Assembly: GCA_947652605.1 (NCBI GenBank)
Contig: OX393577.1
Location: 3,596,868-3,660,867 of the forward strand
Source: Elmis aenea
Taxonomy: Eukaryota; Arthropoda; Insecta; Coleoptera; Elmidae
Length of the DNA stretch: 64,000 nucleotides
Direction: 5' to 3'
Shown: piece after piece, positions 58,182 through 64,000 of the stretch
Layout: every line of letters starts with the position of its first letter
Position numbering within the stretch: the stretch's first letter is position 1
Translations under genes and position numbers: made by a program
The notes under the pieces: generated by a model
What the model saw: only the letters and a program-made list of their open reading frames with translations
Databases searched by the model: none
What the model was told of the DNA's origin: nothing

Positions 58182-59829
58182 GCTTACATTTATTATTGTT
58201 CGCCTTACGGAAAATAATAGCGTTTTTATTATATTGTTCGAACATCAGATTGACTTTTCTGTCGTTCACCGAGTAATACTAAAACAGTTTCTGAAGAAAC
58301 TCATGAAATTATCCTCCACTTCGTTTAGAGAAACCGTACCTACCTGCTTATGTAAATTACATTTGAGGTTTGTTTCGGATTTGAAATCTAATCTTCTTTA
58401 GACACGACAAAAGCATTTCCTGAAGGAAATAAACGTGCAAAGTAGCTACTGCTGTTTAAGAAAAATTGAGCAGTTCAATTTGTTTACCATAGTATCATGA
58501 AACTGTAACCGAATTATGCATAAAAACATAAGCTAACAAACTTAAGCCATCAAACAAGTAAGTTAGTGTTTCGGAAAGTATAAAAGCATTAAAAAAGAGG
58601 ATTGTTTTGTTTGTCAGATATATTTTCGTCGACATAGTTTGGGGTTTAGACTAATATATTCGTAATGAATTTTCTAACCGTGAGTAACCTCCGTTGCACA
58701 AGTTAACAGCAATTTCATTTTGAATTAGATACGCGTATTTAAAGTAAATTATGCCTGGAGTTAATATTTTGCACAGCTAATAACCGTTTTCATCTGCACT
58801 AACTCTGCCGCAATAAAATAATTTCCGAAATCTCTAGAATTACTACCCACATTCAACGCTGTATCATATATGTGGGTTTATGTTTTGGTACTGTTTCTAA
58901 TTTAAGCACTAGTTTACACTTTTGCGATTTCAAGAACTGGTAGATATTATAAAAGTGTGCAGTATATGTTGTGTTTACTTTTCAATTTTATTATTGTAGC
59001 CAATGTGGAGGGTACTGCGAAATGTTTCTCTAAATAATTTCTGTTAGTGTATTAAAAATTATTTTGTAGGATTAAAGTTGCTGAATTCATGAGATAAGTT
59101 TTTTTTTTGAAAATAATAATTTTAAAAAACAAACATTTCTAAACAAAAAGCGTACAATATAAAAACAAAATTACAAAAACATACGTTAGCTTGTTATAGG
59201 GTTCGTTATTTTCAGTAATTCGAGGACTGAATTTATTATATACATAATAAAATAACTGGATATGGGTATTATTCTGGGAAAACGAAAATAGTTTGAATAG
59301 AATAGAAATATAACGAGTTGTAACTAGCGCATATCTATGTAAAGGATATGTATGATTTTATGATGGAAAACATGTGAATTTCGGAAAGTATTAGAAATAG
59401 AAGATACATTTCTTAACAAGTGCCGATATGTTGAAAAACACTTTTAATTCTGTGCAGATTTGATCTTTGGATTTATTCTGGAAAATTGATTTTGATTTGA
59501 TTTGTATTTTTACTATTAAATTCTTCATATAAATTTGAGTCGAAAATGTACCAATAGATTTTTTATGACTTGGTAAATATACGAAATAAGCCCTTCATAA
59601 ATAAGACAGACCATTTACTCTACATTTCTGACAAACCAAGAATAACTTGAAATTTATTAGGTTTTCGAGAGAATGTTCAAAAGTTTTGAACACTAAAACT
59701 GGTGTAAGAAGTAAGACCAACCATTAGTATGTATCTGTTAAATCTTAAATGTAGGTTACTTAGCTAAGATCAGCCCAGCGATGTGTTTCAGTTGTCTTGG
59801 TTATCCTTAAGGATATATATATACACTAA
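58182..59829. other. AT-rich non-coding stretch
   Basis: Nothing was recognised. The frame 58126-58401 starts within the tandem duplication and has no known domain. Confidence 0.45.
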
Positions 59830-60995
59830 CACTTGCACAATGCTCTGCTTTTACACAAACCACTAGGCAAGTTCAAACAGCTTGGTTCTCATGAGTCTTC
59901 GACATAGGTTCTGGTTGTCTAGCAGCTGGAGAACTTTTTGTGTAGTTGAAGCCTATCTTCATGTTTCTTTGCAAATCTTTTGATTTCTTCAACGGATAAA
60001 ATGCCCAAATCTCGACAAAGGTCGGCATTTCTGACAAACCAAGGAGCGTTGGGCATTTCCTGTAACACCTTATTTTGGACAGTTTGTATCTTATGTATGT
60101 TTGTAATTTTTGCACACCCCTATAGTTGTATTGCATACATCCATGTTGGTCTAACAATTTGTTTGTAAAACAAAATTTTGTTATATAATAACAGTTTGGA
60201 ATATTTACCAGTACTCCATCTGTATTGTGTGATTTTAAACTCATTTTCTTTCTTCTTAATATGTTATTTCCACCATTCTGAGTCATACCAAGATATTTTG
60301 TTTGCGCATGGGACAGTGCTTTCATTGATTGTTATTGTTAGAGAGTTTCTCAGTCTTTTATTTGTAAAGTTGATATGAACGGATTTCGTTTCATTTAGTT
60401 TAATTTTCCACTTTTTGGTCCATTCGTGTAATGGTTTCACTGGCTGTGTGTAGTTTTTGGGTGGAAATTATATCTGTTTTACCTGTTGCCAGCAATGCTG
60501 TATCATCCGCAAATGTAGCTAATTTCACTTCACTTTTGGTATACCACTGGTGTAGAGTTAAAACAAAACGGGTCCAAGGACACTCCCCTGTGGCACTCCT
60601 GCTTGGATTTTTTTCAATTCTGAATACGCTTCCTCTTGTTTTACACTAACGAGTCTATTAGAAATGAAGGAATTAAAATTTTTAAATATTGGTAAGGCAA
60701 TATTTTGTTAAGTTTGCAGATGAATCCTTCATGCCACACTTTGTTGAAAGCTTGGGCGCCATCAAGAAATAGGGCTGAATGGACATTCTTTTCTTCAAGT
60801 GCTTATTTTATTATATCGGTAATACGGTGTACTTGATCTATTGTTAAGTGTTTCGGTCTGAATCCAAATTGATGGCCAGGAATCAGTTTTGCATTCTGAA
60901 TTATTGGTTTTAATCTTTTAAGTAATCCTTTTTCGAACAGCTTTGATATTATCGGCAAAAGAGAAAATAAAACACGAAAGTAACTTAACATGGCC
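59830..60995 (-). pseudogene. Jockey-type LINE reverse transcriptase remnant, copy 2
   Basis: Minus-strand order from 60995 downwards: LLPIISKLFEKGLLKRLKPI, then HQFGFRPKHLTIDQVHRITD, AQAFNKVWHEGFICKLNKIL, KIQAGVPQGSVLGPVLF, a disrupted catalytic block, QTKYLGM, and YAIQLWGCAKITN-like and FVRNADLCRDLGI C-terminal blocks. Stops and frameshifts are frequent. It overlaps copy 1 (50.2-51.5 kb) in the reverse transcriptase and adds the C-terminal part that copy 1 lacks. It is 5'-truncated before the fingers domain. Confidence 0.9.
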
Positions 60996-61939
60996 GTGAG
61001 TTTTGATGTTAAAATACAAATTTAATTACTTAATAGCGTAAAATATGAATTTGTAGGTTAGATTACAAAAGGTTATAACTTTAACTGTACGTGCTACACA
61101 TTCAATGTTACAGTAACGTTGTTTTTGGGGATCATTTGATTGATTTGGATGCTTTCTTTTATATTCCGTCTCTCTTACGAAAGCTGTGTGCTTTTCTTGA
61201 TTCCAGTTACTTACTAAACACATTCAAATGACTGTAGTACATAGTATATGTGAAAGTACGTGCCCAGTTGGCAGAATTATGCACTCCCTCGCACTCGCCT
61301 AAGTGTAAAAATAGTAACAGTGGCCCCTGGAATCGGCCACATAATCGTCACTAGTTGTGTTCAATTCACGTAGAATAGAATTAATGAATAAGCTCGAATG
61401 GACCGTAATGAATTACCTACATCGGATCTAAAGGTGTGGCCGCTACAGTTTTGCATACAGCACCGTGCGTTAAATGTTTACCAGAAACGTTGCGTACAAA
61501 TTTTGATGCCGAGTTGAATGCGGCCTTTATCAATGGCTGAAAATAATTGTTTCGTGAAAATAACGGCGTTTGTTAGACAGCTGTTGCGCGGTTGTGTTAT
61601 TAAAATTTTCTGCCATAGCTTTTCCGTGTTCGTTTTGTATACTGTGCTGTCAAATAAGATTTAATGAAATTGTGAACCTTTTAACTGCAAAGGTCGGTTT
61701 CTTGTGTTCTTTGTCACAATTTCTTAGTTTAAAGGAGGCGATGCCAACGTGCGTTTGTTTTTGTGAAAACACAAGAGTCCTTAAGATGTAGCTCCAGCTT
61801 CCTTTAATATGAAGTAAAACGTGTTTTGAGTAATATCCTGACGGATTATTCGGGGACAAAGATCATTTTCAACCTTAACCAAAAAATTCTTCACCTTTTT
61901 AATTTTTTGGGAGATTGTTTATACTTAACGTGTATACAA
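60996..61939. other. Non-coding stretch, less AT-biased than its flanks
   Basis: No coding sequence was recognised. The 61250-61560 part shows no repeat shared within the window and could be unique regulatory or intergenic DNA. Confidence 0.4.
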
Positions 61940-62034
61940 GTGCGTAATTGCTTTACAACTCGTGTTGTGTAGCTTACTTTTTCTACGATCACATAATACC
62001 TACGATTTTAACGGCTTTTTGGCTAATATACATG
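61940..62034 (+). repeat. Dispersed GCTTACCGTGCGT repeat family, copy D (left part only)
   Basis: GTGCGTAATTGCTTTACAAC to TTTGGCTAATATACATGTAC matches the first 95 bases of copy B. It is cut off at an ACAGGGTGG string, where another repeat begins. Confidence 0.8.
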
Positions 62035-62302
62035 TACAGGGTGGTTGATTGAGACCGGGACTTAAAAATATACAGGGTGCGCCATTAGTGCGATAAAGTC
62101 CATTATTGCCCTTAATGTCAACTTAATAAAAAAAAGTTTTCATTGAAACTTATAGTATTTCTAGACGTGCATGTTTTAAAATTAGTTTCAAGTATACAGG
62201 GTGTTTCATAAAAGTGGGGCGTCACTAAAGGTTTTTTTTTTAAATTGAACACCCAGTATATTTTTGCATAATCGAATTCAGCAAGAAAATCTCCATATGA
62301 CA
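62035..62302. repeat. Cluster of three ACAGGGTG repeat edges
   Basis: ACAGGGTG occurs at about 62036, 62072 and 62197, each followed by different sequence (GTTGATTGAGACC, CGCCATTAGTGCG, TTTCATAAAAGTG). These look like edges of stacked or mutually inserted repeat elements. Confidence 0.55.
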
Positions 62303-64000
62303 GTATTTTGTTTTTTTTATTTTTTTGCGACGTTGCCAATTCATCTCAAAAAATCTTTGAATTTCCAGAAAAACAGGGTACAATACTTGTCAAGAGCACA
62401 ACGTAATGAATAATAATTGGCAAATGATATTTTGTACATACAAAGTCAAAAGGTGTAGTCATAGTCTAAATACATCAAAATTAATTTATATTATACAGGG
62501 TGTTTCTTATAGATGTGTCAACTTCCCAATTTTCAAACATCAATAACTTTTTTTTTTCAAATGGAACACCCTGTATATTATTACGTCATTTTGTTGCATT
62601 TTTGTTTTTCTTCAACTTTTCTTAATACTTACCTATACCTAAAACTAATATTTTCGGAGATATTTACATTTAACTTATTCTTATAAGCGTTGTGTAGGGA
62701 TTTCCTAGTTTTTTTGGAGTAGGCCCCGACTTTGACAATAGAAACAATAATTTCTGTAGTAACAAATGTCAGAGTAAATTGCTGTCAATTGTTAAAACAT
62801 AAATAAATGAGTATAACATATTCAATATGAATTTTCCAAAAAAAGAATTGATTGATACGGTCTATGTTCAGGGTGGAGTATTTTCGATACCCATACAGGG
62901 GGATAATCTCGGTAATTATCAGAGATTAAAAAAAAGAGGTATTTATTGTCGTAAACAATTTTTTTACTTATATAAATATCGATTCTTTACACCTAACTTT
63001 CTTATTTTAAATGGCCACCATGGTTGGCTTTGATATACATCAAAAGCTTACTTTTTACGCTTTTCAAAAATATATGATTTGCTTATGGTTGCTATTTAAA
63101 ATAAGGAAGTTAGGTGTAATATATCGATATTCGTATGAGTTAAAAAAAAATAATATTGCTATCTTATTAAGCACAAAAAACTATGCAAAAATGTCTAAAG
63201 TTTTTCTTCATCTTTTTGTTTAAGCGAGATATTTAACATTTTCGAAAATTGACAAAAATCCGGTTTTGACTATATTTCGAAAATTAAAAAAGATATCAAA
63301 AATCTGTGTACGACAATAAATTCTTCTCGAAAAAAGAAATCGAGACTACGTACTTAGTTTTTTTAAATCTCTGATAATTAACGTGATACCCCCCCCCTGT
63401 ATGGGCATCGAAAATACTCCACCCTGAACATAGACCGTATCAATCAATTCTTTTTTTGGAAAATTCATATTGAATATGTTATACTCATTTATTTATGTTT
63501 TAACAATTGACAGCAATTTACTCTGACATTTGTTACTACAGAAATTATTGTTTCTATTGTCAAAGTCGGGGCCTACTCCGAGGAAACTAGGAAATTCCTA
63601 CACAACGCTTATAAGAATAAGTTAAATGTAAATATCTCCGAAAATATTCATTTTAGGTATAGGTAAGTATTAAGAAAAGTTGATGAAAAACAAAAATGCA
63701 ACAAAATGACGTAATAATATACAGGGTGTTCCATTTGAAAATATTAAGTTATTGATGTTTGAAAATTGGGAAGTTGGGAAGTTGGCACATCTCTAAGAAA
63801 CACCCTGTATAATATAAATTAATTTTGATGTATTTAGACTATGACTACATCTTTTGACTTTGTATGTGCAAAATATCATTTGCCAATTATTATTCATAAC
63901 GTTGCGCTCTTGACAAGTATTGTACCCTGTTTTTCTGGAAATTCAAAGATTTTTTGAGATGAATTGGCAACGTCGCAAAAAAATAAAAAAAACAAAATAC
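62303..64000. repeat. Long inverted repeat running off the window, with an inner hairpin
   Basis: The left arm 62303-62953 pairs with the right arm 63309-64000, which continues past the window. Examples are the TTTGCGACGTTGCCAATTC pairing at the outer part and ATTGATTGATACGGTCTATG with its complement near 63425-63450. The right arm has an extra segment of about 28 bases near 63325-63352. The centre holds a second inverted pair: 62978-63021 with 63085-63130 (CACCTAACTT and AAGTTAGGTG blocks). Unrecognised frames at 62827-63033 and 63011-63223 lie in the arm and centre. Confidence 0.88.

Noticed and set aside
1..64000. CRISPR arrays, bacterial operons, phage or viral genes
   Set aside because: Spliced animal genes and non-LTR/mariner elements show nuclear insect DNA; no spaced direct repeats or viral gene families were seen.

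Overview
This is nuclear DNA from an insect, probably but not certainly a beetle. It is AT-rich, has introns with GT..AG borders, and carries animal-type genes separated by long stretches of decayed transposons. The organism is inferred from general character only; no marker gene fixes the species.

Genes are confined to the first quarter. From left to right they are: (1) a two-exon MCRIP-family gene on the minus strand (3297-3665); (2) a four-exon Ras-like GTPase of the Dexras1/Rhes (RASD) group on the minus strand (7265-11947), ending in a CAAX prenylation box; (3) a three-coding-exon 3-phosphoinositide-dependent kinase 1 gene, Pdk1, on the plus strand (12836-15557), with kinase and PH domains. 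Rasd and Pdk1 are divergent, with 888 bp between their start codons. The shared interval has a GC-richer part, a likely 5'UTR intron and a cluster of TGACG motifs. The three are signalling genes, but nothing in the sequence shows they are co-regulated.

From about 15.6 kb to the end I recognise no host protein-coding gene. A CpG-rich island (19.98-20.49 kb) ending in a TATA box and an initiator-like motif at canonical spacing may be the promoter of a gene whose coding exons lie elsewhere. The rest is a transposon landscape. It includes a young 5'-truncated LINE with a 2.7-kb open frame and a perfect 13-bp target-site duplication (35.7-38.4 kb); a decayed LINE (46.2-47.3 kb); two Jockey-type LINE remnants (50.2-51.5 and 59.8-61.0 kb); two mariner remnants (17.6 and 40.2-41.2 kb); and several MITE families, some nested.

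Two MITE families have well-defined ends. One is a hAT-like pair with 8-bp duplications, one copy in a Pdk1 intron and one splitting a mariner transposase. The other has four copies of a TA-flanked element, one of them inside another TA-flanked element. The window also has two long inverted repeats (29.7-31.3 kb with 0.56-kb arms; 62.3 kb to beyond the window end with about 0.65-kb arms), a dispersed family with a doubled internal unit (39, 53, 54.6 and 62 kb), a 232-bp tandem duplication (57.7-58.2 kb) and a degenerate minisatellite of about 16-17 bp (56.3-56.5 kb).
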